The notes under the pieces were generated by a model, which was not told where the DNA came from, ran no database searches, and saw only the letters and a program-made list of their open reading frames with translations. Position numbers and translations under genes: made by a program. From positions 1-64,000 of the forward strand of contig NZ_VOQF01000017.1 in NCBI RefSeq assembly GCF_007994985.1: a DNA stretch of 64,000 nt. Reading direction: 5' to 3'. The stretch is from Metabacillus litoralis (GTDB lineage Bacteria; Bacillota; Bacilli; Bacillales; Bacillaceae). Shown in pieces: positions 1 to 8,608 of the stretch (the stretch's first letter is position 1; every line of letters starts with the position of its first letter).

Positions 1-6
1 GTGCAG

Positions 7-27
7 TGTAAAATGTCGTATTTTACA
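7..27. repeat. Perfect 8-bp inverted repeat
   Basis: TGTAAAAT, five bases, then ATTTTACA. It lies about 20 bases upstream of a possible -35 element of the DUF418 gene. It could be an operator or the stem of an upstream transcript; no T-run follows. It does not have the 17-bp spacing of a TnrA/GlnR site. Confidence 0.35.
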
Positions 28-47
28 TGTGTCTATTTATTGGGGGC

Positions 48-74
48 TTGACCACAGGCACCTTAAGATATAAT
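48..74 (+). promoter_or_regulatory. Possible sigma-A promoter of the DUF418 gene
   Basis: TTGACC (48-53) and a perfect TATAAT (69-74), but with a short 15-bp spacer, so the -35 assignment is weak. The stretch 50-75 also resembles the CAGGCACC..TTAAGAT repeat fragment near 15.69 kb, so part of this promoter may derive from a dispersed repeat. Confidence 0.3.
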
Positions 75-112
75 GGTTGTAGGAATCATTATATTTTATA
101 AAGGGAGAGGAA

Positions 113-1351
113 ATGATGAGTTCTTCTTTGTCTGTTTTAGGGAAAGATCGGATTGTGACGATTGATATTATTCGGGGGTTTGCGTTGTTTGGGATTTTTC
201 TTGTAAATATGCCAGCTTTTCATTCGTCTGAATTTTTATCGATGTTATATGGTGTTGAGCATGCACATACAGGAGCAGATTATTGGTTAGATTTCTTTTT
301 TACATTATTTATAGATATGAAATTCTTTACGATCTTTTCGTTTTTATTTGGGCTAGGTTTTTATATTTTTATGAACCGTGCAGAAGAAAAGGGCTTGAAA
401 ATGAAAAGACTTTTTACAAGAAGAATGGTTGCTTTGCTTGTAATAGGTTTATTGCACTTAATTTTATTATGGTTTGGTGACATTTTACATACTTACGCAA
501 TAACAGGATTTTTATTGTTGTTTTTCTATAACCGTAAAATAAAAACGATGATTATCTGGGCAATTAGTTTACTTGTTGTATTCAATTTGTTTTTGAGTTT
601 ATCATTAATTTTACCTGAATCTATACTTGATGAAATAAACCAAGAATCGATTTTGATTTATGAAGAAAAAATAGATGAATATGTAGAGACTTATGAATCT
701 GCAGGTTTTGCCGAGTGGGTGTCTTATCGATTTCAAACAGAAGTAATACCAGTGCTATCTAATTTAATCGGAAATATGATACCTATATTGGCGATGTTTC
801 TATTTGGTTTGGCTGCAGGAAAAGCAGGGATTTTTAAACCAAATACAATCCACCATGGTTTTATCCGAAAATTCCAGATAATAATAGGTGTTGTTAGCAT
901 TCCATTGCTGGTTTTCTTGGCTTTAGCTAAATTCAAAATGCTTGCAACAGGATTTAAAAGCATTATTTATATTGAGTTATTTACGAGTTTAACTGGTGTA
1001 ACTTTATGTTTCTTTTACATTTCAACGTTAACTCTACTATTAAGAAAACAGCAATGGCAAAAAAGACTGCGTCCATTAAGTTACGTCGGACAGATGGCTC
1101 TTACAAACTATTTATTACAGACTTTTATTTGTATGGCACTTTTTGTTTTAGGTGGCTTGTATAATAACATTAGTTTATTAACAGGAACAATTATCTGTAT
1201 TGTCATTTTTGGACTCCAGATTTTAGTAAGTTATTACTGGCTAAAAACTTATCAATTCGGACCATTTGAATGGTTATGGAGATCTGTTACTTATGGAAAG
1301 CTTCAAGCAATTAAAAAGGTGAGCACTGTTAAGAATAAAGTTTCTAAATAA
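113..1351 (+). CDS. DUF418 family integral membrane protein
   Basis: A 412-residue polytopic membrane protein with about ten hydrophobic segments. It opens with the DUF418/YeiB-type signature: an N-terminal RIVTIDIIRGFALFGIFLVN helix and a conserved C-terminal half with YVGQMALTNYLLQT and a GPFEWLWRS tail. This family is widespread in Bacillus (YxaH and YrkO types) and has no firmly assigned function; transport or acyl transfer has been suggested. ATG-ATG lies 3 bases after AAGGGAGAGG. A terminator follows at about 1.44 kb, so it seems monocistronic. It is confidently a gene; the role is unknown. Confidence 0.85.
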   Translation: MMSSSLSVLGKDRIVTIDIIRGFALFGIFLVNMPAFHSSEFLSMLYGVEHAHTGADYWLDFFFTLFIDMKFFTIFSFLFGLGFYIFMNRAEEKGLKMKRLFTRRMVALLVIGLLHLILLWFGDILHTYAITGFLLLFFYNRKIKTMIIWAISLLVVFNLFLSLSLILPESILDEINQESILIYEEKIDEYVETYESAGFAEWVSYRFQTEVIPVLSNLIGNMIPILAMFLFGLAAGKAGIFKPNTIHHGFIRKFQIIIGVVSIPLLVFLALAKFKMLATGFKSIIYIELFTSLTGVTLCFFYISTLTLLLRKQQWQKRLRPLSYVGQMALTNYLLQTFICMALFVLGGLYNNISLLTGTIICIVIFGLQILVSYYWLKTYQFGPFEWLWRSVTYGKLQAIKKVSTVKNKVSK

Positions 1352-1439
1352 ATCATATCGTTTATCAGAGAGAAATACGTTATGGTGGTATGAAATTGGC
1401 TCAATTGAAAAGAGTGAAAAACGGTATATTTTTACAATT

Positions 1440-1467
1440 AAAAAGTCCTTAAATGGACTTTTTTTAT
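1440..1467 (+). terminator. Rho-independent terminator after DUF418 gene
   Basis: Stem AAAAGTCC / GGACTTTT with a six-base loop, followed by a T-run. The rest of the 1352-1660 gap is AT-rich and holds only a weak GTTGAT..GGGAAA pair (about 1515-1540), a poor match to a sigma-B promoter. Confidence 0.8.
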
Positions 1468-1660
1468 TTACTAACGTTCATGACAACACACACATTATTG
1501 ATTTTTCTACCAAATGTGTTGATCATAGTAAAAAAGGGAAATAATGATTTACATAGACGACTACTAACTGAAAGAGAGATTGTTAACAATTTGTTTTTAT
1601 CTTAAGGTACATTTTTTGAAGTCTAAAAGCAAAAAAGTTTAAATTAGGAGGAAAAATATT

Positions 1661-3169
1661 TTGAGAAAAAAAGTGACTGTCATTGGTGGAGGATTAGCCG
1701 GTATGTCTGTGGCAATTCGTTTAGCAGCTGAAAAATATGATGTGACAATTTTGGAGAAAGGTGAAAGACTTGGTGGAAAGCTTAATATTCGTAAAGGTAG
1801 TGGGTTTACATTTGATACAGGTCCTTCGATTTTAACGATGCCATGGGTACTTGAAAAGCTATTTTCAGATGTTGGGAAAAATGTTCATGATTATCTTGAT
1901 ATTGTACGAGTTGAGCCAGGTTGGCGAACTTTTTTTGAGGATGGAACTAAAATTGATTTAACAAGTGATTTACCAACAATGCTTCAAGAGATAAAAAAAG
2001 TATCTGTTGAAGATTCTCAATCCTTTCTTTCTTATCTTCAATATTGCGAAAAGCAATATGACCTCATGATGAAAAGCTTCTATAAAGAGAATATAAGTGG
2101 GTTACAAGATTTACGTAAAAAACATCCATTAAAAGAATTATTAATGATGGATCCGATGAAATCTCTTGATCAAGCAACAAGTAAATTCTTCAAAGATAAA
2201 CATATTCAACAATTGATGAACTTTTTAATAATGTATATTGGATCATCACCATATCAAGCACCTGCAATACTTAGTCAGCTTGCACATGTTCAGCTTGGAA
2301 TTGGTGTGTATTATGTAAAAGGTGGAATGTACAAGATTGCAGAGGCAATGGAACAGCTTCTACAAGAGCTAGGTGTTAAGGTGCATCTAAATAGTACAGT
2401 TACAGAAATCGCAAAAACAGGAAATTTGGTTAATAAGGTGATAACTGAAAATGGTGAGCAATATTCATCTGATTTAGTTGTTTCAAATTTAGAAGTTATT
2501 CCTTTTTATCAATCAATGCTAAGTGATGAAGCAGAAAAAAATCGGGCAACAATGGATTTGAAGAAGAAATACGAACCAACTGTATCAGGGTTAGTGCTAT
2601 TGTTAGGTGTAAATAAAAAATATGACCATTTAGCTCATCATAATTTCTTCTTTTCAGAAGATCCAAAGAAAGAGTTCGATCAAATTTTTAATAAAAAGCA
2701 ATTAGCTGATGATCCTACCGTATATATTGGTATTTCATCAAAGTCAGATTCCTCTCAAGCTCCTGAGGGGAAAGAGAATTTATTTGTTCTCACTCATGTT
2801 CCACCTCTTAAGGAAGGGGAAACATGGGAGCAGTATAAAGACTCTTATCGAGAGCTAGTGCTTTCAAAGCTAGAGCGTATGGGAATGTCAGATTTACGTG
2901 AATCAATTGAGTTTGAATATAGCTTTACTCCTGATGATTTAAAGCAATTATATGGGGCAAATGGTGGTTCTATTTATGGTGTTGTCACAGATAAGAAGAT
3001 GAATGGTGGATTTAAAATTCCTAGCAGAAGTAAGCTATTTGAAAATGTTTATTTTGTAGGAGGATCAACTCACCCAGGTGGAGGAGTTCCGATGGTTACA
3101 TTGTCAGGTCAGTTAACAGCAGATCTTATTTTAGAGGACGAAAATAAGGAAGGAAAAAGAATCGGATAA
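1661..3169 (+). CDS. crtP: 4,4'-diaponeurosporene oxygenase-like carotenoid oxidase (CrtP/CrtNb)
   Basis: A 502-residue phytoene-desaturase-family flavoprotein. The N-terminal FAD fold is seen as VIGGGLAGMS (7-16) with GGKLN near 38-42 and DTGPSILTMPW near 50-60. The C-terminal FAD motif is YFVGGSTHPGGGVPMVTLSGQ. Internal stretches (IGSSPYQAPAILSQ, LAHHNFFFSEDP, GSIYGVVTDKK) match what I recall of staphylococcal CrtP, which oxidises the terminal methyl of diaponeurosporene, better than the desaturase CrtN. A TTG start sits 9 bases after AGGAGG. It heads a crtP-crtQ-crtO set. The early genes crtM and crtN are not in the window. A CrtN-type desaturase is the main alternative. Confidence 0.8.
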   Translation: MRKKVTVIGGGLAGMSVAIRLAAEKYDVTILEKGERLGGKLNIRKGSGFTFDTGPSILTMPWVLEKLFSDVGKNVHDYLDIVRVEPGWRTFFEDGTKIDLTSDLPTMLQEIKKVSVEDSQSFLSYLQYCEKQYDLMMKSFYKENISGLQDLRKKHPLKELLMMDPMKSLDQATSKFFKDKHIQQLMNFLIMYIGSSPYQAPAILSQLAHVQLGIGVYYVKGGMYKIAEAMEQLLQELGVKVHLNSTVTEIAKTGNLVNKVITENGEQYSSDLVVSNLEVIPFYQSMLSDEAEKNRATMDLKKKYEPTVSGLVLLLGVNKKYDHLAHHNFFFSEDPKKEFDQIFNKKQLADDPTVYIGISSKSDSSQAPEGKENLFVLTHVPPLKEGETWEQYKDSYRELVLSKLERMGMSDLRESIEFEYSFTPDDLKQLYGANGGSIYGVVTDKKMNGGFKIPSRSKLFENVYFVGGSTHPGGGVPMVTLSGQLTADLILEDENKEGKRIG

Positions 3170-3216
3170 TGTGATAACAAGTAATAATCAATGAAATTTA
3201 TTCAAAAAGGAGATAA

Positions 3217-4332
3217 ATGATGATTGCTGGGATATTAGCTATTAGTTTATTTCTGATTTTGTGCTATCATGTACCGAAAATTAAGCTAGAAAATCTCGAG
3301 AATGTAGAAAGTGCTCTAAAATCACTGTCTATTATTATTCCTGCAAGAAATGAAGAAGAAACAATTCGTACAATTCTTAACTCAATTAAATCTCAAGCTG
3401 ATCAACCGCTTGAGATTATTGTTGTTGATGATCATTCTTCAGATCAAACAAAAAATATTGCCTTAGAATATAATGTTAAGGTAGTTGATAATCCACCGTT
3501 ACCACAAGGCTGGCTAGGAAAATCGTGGGCTTGCTGGAATGGAGCAAGAGTTGCAAAAGGTGATTATCTTATGTTTGTAGATGCAGATACATGGTTTGCA
3601 CCAAATGGGTTGAAAAAAGCTATCTCTTTCTTTGAAAGCAGCAAATATGAAATAATAACGATACATCCTTATCATCATATGAATAAGTTTTATGAGAAAT
3701 TTTCTAGTTTTTTTCATCTTATTGTATTTATCTCTAGTGGTGTGACAACTTTGTTAAGCAAAAGATTAATCAAAAAAGGTGGTTTTGGCCAAAGTTTGCT
3801 TTGCAAACGTACTAGCTATTTTGCAATTGGTGGACACGAGTCGATTAAAGGTGAAGTAGTAGAGAATCTTGCGTTTGTTCAGCATGCATCTGCACGTAAC
3901 AATTCGGTTTATGCTGTGGGTGGATATGATGTGATTAATATGAGGATGTATCATAATGGAATTTCAAGTGTTTTTAAAGGCTGGGGTAAAAGCTTTGCAT
4001 CTGGCTCAAAAAAGACACAGCCTGTATTGATGATTTTTATAGTGCTGTGGATTTCAAGTTTGTTTACTTTTTTAACAAACAGTTTCACGATAATAGTGGA
4101 TAATCCTTATATATTTCTTATTATATATAGTACAATTTCTTTTTTATTTTATAAAATGTTAAAAGTGATCGGCAATTTTACTATTTTAGATGCTTTTCTA
4201 TTTCCGTTACATATACTCTTTTTTCTCGCTGTTTTTTGTTTTTCATTGTTTAAAACGTATGTTTTAAAGAATACATCATGGAAGGGTCGCACAATTATTA
4301 TGACAAAGCATGGAGATGATCAAGAGCTATGA
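3217..4332 (+). CDS. crtQ: Glycosyltransferase of carotenoid pathway, CrtQ-like (GT2)
   Basis: 371 residues: an N-terminal membrane helix, a family 2 glycosyltransferase domain (SIIIPARNEEETI near 38-50, VVDDHSSD near 70, the metal-binding FVDADTWF near 115-122), and three C-terminal membrane helices. The layout and sequence resemble staphylococcal CrtQ, which glucosylates 4,4'-diaponeurosporenoate on the inner face of the membrane. The start is ATG-ATG after AAGGAG. The next gene overlaps by four bases (ATGA), indicating translational coupling with crtO. Confidence 0.82.
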   Translation: MMIAGILAISLFLILCYHVPKIKLENLENVESALKSLSIIIPARNEEETIRTILNSIKSQADQPLEIIVVDDHSSDQTKNIALEYNVKVVDNPPLPQGWLGKSWACWNGARVAKGDYLMFVDADTWFAPNGLKKAISFFESSKYEIITIHPYHHMNKFYEKFSSFFHLIVFISSGVTTLLSKRLIKKGGFGQSLLCKRTSYFAIGGHESIKGEVVENLAFVQHASARNNSVYAVGGYDVINMRMYHNGISSVFKGWGKSFASGSKKTQPVLMIFIVLWISSLFTFLTNSFTIIVDNPYIFLIIYSTISFLFYKMLKVIGNFTILDAFLFPLHILFFLAVFCFSLFKTYVLKNTSWKGRTIIMTKHGDDQEL

Positions 4333-4844
4333 TCTTCCTACTTAATGTGCTTTTATGGCTAATAATTCATCTGCTTGGGGCTTATATTCCTTCTAAGTTT
4401 AATGCAGCTTTCATAAATAAATTCACCCTTCTTGACGCTGTTAACCAGTGGGAAATCATTACTTATGAGAAACTAAAAGTGAAAAGATGGAAAGAAAAGC
4501 TTCCAGATGGCGGAGATTGGACGAAGGGCGGAATAAAAAAGAAGAATATTAATATTAGAAGTAAGGAAGGAATCGAACGATTTTTACTTGAAACAAAAAG
4601 AGCAGAACTATCTCACTGGCTACAAATCCTTCCTGCTCCAATTTTCTTCACATTTAATGATCCACTCTCAGGAATTATTATGATCATCTATGCATTTTCC
4701 TTTAACATCCCGTTTATAATAATTCAGCGATACAATCGATATCGGTTGATACGGTGCCTGTCACGACCCGGATATTGTCGAAATTCTTTCGACAAATCTC
4801 GGGGCGTGACAGGCACGCAATCAAACATAAAGGAGATAACATGA
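4329..4844 (+). CDS. crtO: Glycosyl-4,4'-diaponeurosporenoate acyltransferase, CrtO-like
   Basis: 171 residues with two or three membrane segments. The family core [19 protein letters not shown] and [15 protein letters not shown] matches the staphyloxanthin acyltransferase CrtO, which esterifies the glucosylated carotenoid with a fatty acid. It overlaps crtQ by four bases. The last ~30 residues, after [10 protein letters not shown], are encoded by a palindromic dispersed repeat (4754-4816) and bear no resemblance to the family end; the stop TGA overlaps the selO ATG. The core is intact, so the enzyme is probably functional with a foreign tail. Confidence 0.8.
   Translation: MIFLLNVLLWLIIHLLGAYIPSKFNAAFINKFTLLDAVNQWEIITYEKLKVKRWKEKLPDGGDWTKGGIKKKNINIRSKEGIERFLLETKRAELSHWLQILPAPIFFTFNDPLSGIIMIIYAFSFNIPFIIIQRYNRYRLIRCLSRPGYCRNSFDKSRGVTGTQSNIKEIT
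4754..4816. repeat. 63-bp palindromic dispersed repeat inside crtO
   Basis: The outer arms GTGCCTGTCACG (4754-4765) and CGTGACAGGCAC (4805-4816) are perfect. An inner stem TTGTCGAAA (4775-4783) / TTTCGACAA (4787-4795) has a 3-base loop, and CCCG/CGGG lies between. The TGACAGGCACC core recurs near 15.69 kb and partly near position 55. It has the look of a small REP/MITE-like element that landed at the 3' end of crtO. Confidence 0.85.
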
Positions 4845-6319
4845 CTAATAGTAAAGAAAGTAATCAAATAGGTTGGAATATAGATAACAGTTATGCTCGT
4901 TTGCCTCAATCATTTTACACAATTCAAGATCTAAATCCTGTGAGTTCACCGGAGATGATAATTCTTAACCATGAATTGGCAAAGACTTTAGGTTTAAATG
5001 CGAAAGAGCTGCAAAGTAAAGAGACTTTATCAATGTTTGCTGGAAACAAGGAGCTAGAAGATGCAAAACCTCTTGCTCAGGCCTATGCTGGTCACCAATT
5101 TGGACATTTTAATATGCTAGGCGACGGACGTGCGTTGCTGCTTGGTGAGCAAATTACCCCTAAGGGTGAAACAGTTGATATACAGCTTAAGGGCTCAGGT
5201 AGAACAAAGTACTCTCGTGGTGGTGATGGTCGGGCAGCTATTGGACCAATGCTTCGAGAATATATTATAAGTGAGGCCATGTATGCCCTTGGTATTCCAA
5301 CAACAAGAAGCTTAGCTGTTGTGGCAACTGGAGAAAAGATCAGACGGGAAACAGAGCTTCCTGGTGCAATTTTAACTCGTATAGCATCTAGTCATTTACG
5401 CGTAGGTACATTTGAATATGCGACCAACTTTACTACTATTGAAGAATTAAAGGACTTGGCTGACTATACAATAAAACGTCATTATCCGGAGATTGCTTCA
5501 GATGAAAATAAATATCTATCTTTATTAAATGAGGTAATTAAACGTCAAGCTGCACTTATCGCAAAATGGCAGCTAGTTGGATTTATCCACGGTGTGATGA
5601 ATACTGATAACGTAACAATCAGTGGCGAAACCATTGACTATGGTCCATGTGCCTTTATGAATGAATATGACCCAGCAACAGTATTTAGCTCGATTGACGT
5701 TCAAGGTCGCTATGCCTATGGAAATCAGCCTAAAATTGGTGGCTGGAATTTAGCTCGATTTGCTGAAGCCTTGATTCCTATATTAGATGAAGATGAGGAA
5801 AAAGCTCTCAAATTGGCACAGGATGCTGTTTTAGAGTTTCCAAAATTGTATCATAGCAACTGGCTCACAGGAATGAGAGCAAAGCTAGGTCTCTTTACAG
5901 AAGAAGCAGAAGATGAATCGTTGATTGAAAATCTTCTAGAAATAATGAAAAACAATCGTGCTGATTTTACGAATACATTCAGAGCCTTATCTCATGATAA
6001 AAGTGAAGATAGCAATGTAGATATGTTTAATACACCAGAATTTTCTGAGTGGCATCAAAAATGGCATGAAAGATTATGTAAACAAGAGGAGTCATTAGAA
6101 CAAACCTATGAATTGATGAAAAGTAGTAATCCTGCAGTAATTCCGAGAAATCACAGGGTAGAAGAAGCATTAAAGGCAGCAGTAGAAAATGAAGACTATA
6201 GTGTAATGGAGAACTTACTTGAAATACTTTCAAATCCATATAAAGACACTATGGAACCAAGTTACTGTTCGTTACCACCTGAATCATCAGGACCTTATCG
6301 AACTTACTGTGGAACGTAA
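4841..6319 (+). CDS. selO: Protein adenylyltransferase SelO (YdiU/UPF0061 family)
   Basis: 492 residues. SelO is a pseudokinase-fold enzyme that transfers AMP to Ser/Thr/Tyr of target proteins. Seen here: the family block [62 protein letters not shown] (the DN metal/catalytic region) and the typical end PYRTYCGT. The ATG at 4841 follows AGGAGAT at 4831. An in-frame GTG at 4754 would merely translate the repeat and is rejected. The ATGA overlap with crtO's stop suggests coupling. It is full length. Confidence 0.9.
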   Translation: MTNSKESNQIGWNIDNSYARLPQSFYTIQDLNPVSSPEMIILNHELAKTLGLNAKELQSKETLSMFAGNKELEDAKPLAQAYAGHQFGHFNMLGDGRALLLGEQITPKGETVDIQLKGSGRTKYSRGGDGRAAIGPMLREYIISEAMYALGIPTTRSLAVVATGEKIRRETELPGAILTRIASSHLRVGTFEYATNFTTIEELKDLADYTIKRHYPEIASDENKYLSLLNEVIKRQAALIAKWQLVGFIHGVMNTDNVTISGETIDYGPCAFMNEYDPATVFSSIDVQGRYAYGNQPKIGGWNLARFAEALIPILDEDEEKALKLAQDAVLEFPKLYHSNWLTGMRAKLGLFTEEAEDESLIENLLEIMKNNRADFTNTFRALSHDKSEDSNVDMFNTPEFSEWHQKWHERLCKQEESLEQTYELMKSSNPAVIPRNHRVEEALKAAVENEDYSVMENLLEILSNPYKDTMEPSYCSLPPESSGPYRTYCGT

Positions 6320-6330
6320 TACTTAAATGA

Positions 6331-6412
6331 GGGTCTGACCCCACTTACTAATAAGAAACATTTTCCTGTTAAAGGGAATTTTATTATTAGTAGAGTTGAG
6401 TCAGATCTTTTT
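6331..6412 (+). terminator. Long hairpin with T-run after selO, containing GGGTCTGACCCC
   Basis: The left arm GGTCTGACCCC-ACTTACTAATAA pairs imperfectly with TTATTAGTAGAGTTGAGTCAGATC, followed by TTTTTTATTT. It likely terminates crtPQO-selO transcription. The GGTCTGACCCC palindrome recurs at 36.99 kb, so the hairpin may be repeat-derived. Bases 6413-6672 show nothing further. Confidence 0.65.
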
Positions 6413-6672
6413 TATTTGTACTTTTTTTCGGAACCTATGCTTTTCGCTTCTTGAAGGATAGTACTTAATGAAACCTGTAACTATCGTATAAGTCACTTTT
6501 ACTCATTCACACAAAGCTGCTAACAATCACTTAAGTCAATAGATGCTGATATGATATTTGAATAAATTCTCACTGAAAAAAGAAGATAAAAACACATAAT
6601 AGTAAAATAAAAAATGGAAATAATAACTATCGGAAATGAAAAAACCCGCGTGAATACAGGCTTTTTTCTTAT

Positions 6673-6704
6673 CATATGACATATGTCATACCCTGCATAT
6701 GACA
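6673..6704 (+). promoter_or_regulatory. Candidate activator (DesR-type) operator upstream of des
   Basis: A perfect 16-bp palindrome TATGACATATGTCATA (6675-6690) is followed by a further half-site; CATATGACA occurs at 6673 and again at 6696. The sites lie about 9 to 40 bases upstream of the -35 element, the position expected for a NarL-type activator such as DesR on the B. subtilis des promoter. The assignment to DesR is inferred from context only. Confidence 0.5.
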
Positions 6705-6712
6705 CCTACTAC

Positions 6713-6741
6713 TTACAATGATATTTTTTGATCTCTATAAT
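6713..6741 (+). promoter_or_regulatory. Sigma-A promoter of des
   Basis: TTACAA (6713-6718), a 17-bp spacer, and TATAAT (6736-6741). The weak -35 with a perfect -10 fits an activator-dependent promoter. Confidence 0.6.
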
Positions 6742-6776
6742 AAGACTTAACATCACATACGAAGGGAATTAACTAA

Positions 6777-7811
6777 ATGTCAAATCTTAAAACTTTGAAA
6801 AAAGAAATTGCTCCCTATGAAAAAGCAACAACAAAGGAAAGTATATGGCAAATAATTAATACTGTTGGCCCGTTTCTAATTTTGTGGATTCTTGCTTATC
6901 AAAGCTTGGCAATATCTTATTGGTTAGCTTTAGTACCAATCATAATTGCAGCAGGATTTTTAACAAGGATTTTCATTATATTCCATGATTGTACGCATTT
7001 CTCTTTCTTTAAAAGTCGTCGTGCTAATCGAATTCTTGGAACAATGATGGGTGTGTTAACATTATTCCCGTTTGATCAATGGGGACACGATCATGCTGTT
7101 CATCATGCGACAAGTGGTAATTTAGATAAGCGTGGAACAGGAGATATTTGGACACTTACTGTAAAAGAATATAAAGAAGCACCACTAAAAATACGTTTAG
7201 CTTATCGTTTCTACCGTAATCCAATTGTTATGTTTGGCCTTGGTCCAATCTATGTTTTCCTTTTGAAGAATAGATTTAACCGTAAAAATGCAAGGAAGAA
7301 AGAGCGTAACAACACATATTTAACAAATCTAATTATTGCAGCTTTAGTAGCAATTTTATGTGTAACACTAGGATGGCAATCTTTCCTACTTGTGCAAGGA
7401 TCGATTTTCATGATTTCAGGATCAATTGGTATTTGGTTGTTCTATGTACAACACACATTTGAAGATTCTTATTTTGAAGTAAATAGTGAGTGGGAATATG
7501 TTTTAGCAGCTGTTGAAGGAAGTTCTTTCTATAAACTGCCTAAATTTATGCAATTCCTAACTGGAAACATTGGTTATCACCATGTTCATCACTTGAGCCC
7601 AAGAGTGCCTAACTATAAGCTTGAAGAAGCTCATAATAATACAGAGCCATTACAAAATGTACCAACCATTTCACTTGCAACAAGCTTAAAATCACTTCGT
7701 TTCCGTCTTTGGGATGAAGATGCTAAGAATTTTGTAAGCTTTAGAGAAGTGAAGTCATTAGCTCGAAAAGCTATAACTACACGTTCAACTCAACCAAAGC
7801 CTGAGCTTTAA
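6777..7811 (+). CDS. des: Membrane acyl-lipid delta-5 fatty acid desaturase
   Basis: 344 residues, four or so membrane helices. The three histidine boxes of the di-iron desaturases are present: HDCTH (70-74), HDHAVHH (104-110) and HHVHH (268-272). The stretches GNLDKRGTGDIW and FYVQHTFEDSYFE closely match my memory of B. subtilis Des, which introduces double bonds into membrane phospholipids after a temperature drop. A weak hairpin at 7829-7862 separates it from the DesR-like gene. No DesK sensor kinase is in the window. The start has AAGGGAA upstream. Confidence 0.92.
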   Translation: MSNLKTLKKEIAPYEKATTKESIWQIINTVGPFLILWILAYQSLAISYWLALVPIIIAAGFLTRIFIIFHDCTHFSFFKSRRANRILGTMMGVLTLFPFDQWGHDHAVHHATSGNLDKRGTGDIWTLTVKEYKEAPLKIRLAYRFYRNPIVMFGLGPIYVFLLKNRFNRKNARKKERNNTYLTNLIIAALVAILCVTLGWQSFLLVQGSIFMISGSIGIWLFYVQHTFEDSYFEVNSEWEYVLAAVEGSSFYKLPKFMQFLTGNIGYHHVHHLSPRVPNYKLEEAHNNTEPLQNVPTISLATSLKSLRFRLWDEDAKNFVSFREVKSLARKAITTRSTQPKPEL

Positions 7812-7828
7812 TTTTAGAAGACCTGACC

Positions 7829-7862
7829 GATTCTCCTTTCACTAGTAAAGGAGAATCTTTAC
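7829..7862 (+). terminator. Hairpin between des and the DesR-like gene
   Basis: GATTCTCCTTT / AAAGGAGAATC, 11 bp perfect with a 7-base loop, followed by only a short T-stretch. It probably acts as a partial terminator or mRNA processing/stability element. Confidence 0.6.
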
Positions 7863-7891
7863 TTAGTAACACCCATAAGGAGAGAACATAA

Positions 7892-8422
7892 ATGATTACA
7901 GTTGTAATTGCAGAGGATCATGAGTTAGTGTTAGGGACAATAGGATCCCTGCTCGATTTAGAGGATGATATGAAAGTGGTCGGGCAAGAAAGTAGTGTAG
8001 AGGGAGTTCTTACACTTGTTAACGAACTTCAACCTGATATATGTTTAATGGATTTAGATATGTTTGAAACAGGTATTGTAGAAAAATTAAAGCCTTATAA
8101 TAGTAAAATTATGGTTTTAACGACATTTGCAAAAACTGGCAGCTTTCAACAAATTATCAATCATGATGTAAGAGGCTATCTTTTAAAGGATACTCCTAGT
8201 GAGGAATTAACTGAGGCAATTCGAAGCATTATGAATGAAATCCGCATATATTCTCCTAATTTATTGGAAGAAAATCAACATGATACAAATAGTGAAAATG
8301 TTAATTCTTTGATAAGTAATCAAAACAGTACTGACACTTCTAAACCACATAACAAAACGTTAGGAACTGTCAGAAGCTATTTGACGACTATAAAGGATAA
8401 AATGAAGCTGCCTACAGGGTAA
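7892..8422 (+). CDS. DesR-like response regulator with degenerate DNA-binding domain
   Basis: 176 residues. The receiver domain (1-120) is recognisable as DesR: acidic pair E8-D9, phospho-acceptor D54 in CLMDLDM, and K99 in GYLLKD; TPSEELTEAIRSIMN is family-typical. There is a small internal loss just after D54. The NarL/LuxR helix-turn-helix expected after residue ~130 is mostly gone: a low-complexity Asn/Ser/Thr stretch leads to a remnant LGTVRSYLTTIKDKMKL resembling the recognition helix and beyond, then it stops. Intact DesR is about 199 residues. No frame downstream restores the missing end. It probably cannot bind DNA as DesR does; it may be a phosphate sink or decaying. Confidence 0.8.
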   Translation: MITVVIAEDHELVLGTIGSLLDLEDDMKVVGQESSVEGVLTLVNELQPDICLMDLDMFETGIVEKLKPYNSKIMVLTTFAKTGSFQQIINHDVRGYLLKDTPSEELTEAIRSIMNEIRIYSPNLLEENQHDTNSENVNSLISNQNSTDTSKPHNKTLGTVRSYLTTIKDKMKLPTG

Positions 8423-8425
8423 GAG

Positions 8426-8469
8426 ATGAAAAGGAAGGATGGATGAAATAATCTATCCTTCTTTTTCAT
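8426..8469 (+). terminator. Terminator after DesR-like gene
   Basis: ATGAAAAGGAAGGATGGAT pairs with ATCTATCCTTCTTTTTCAT around a six-base loop; the 3' arm itself carries the T-stretch. Confidence 0.7.
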
Positions 8470-8608
8470 GTGCATGTTAACGCTCAAATTAATAGTAAGG
8501 TAGTAGTTATTTAATAGGATCAATAAGATAAACAGCTAGTAAAAGGTAAATAAATTTAAAATTAATATGGTAAAATGCTAGTTAACCGAAAAAAGGATGT
8601 GTGTACAC

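Noticed and set aside
7-27. TnrA/GlnR operator at the window start
   Set aside because: The TGT..ACA half-sites are spaced wrongly (21 instead of 17 bp).
4754-4840. Extended selO start at GTG 4754
   Set aside because: It only translates the palindromic repeat. AGGAGAT plus ATG 4841 gives the family N-terminus.
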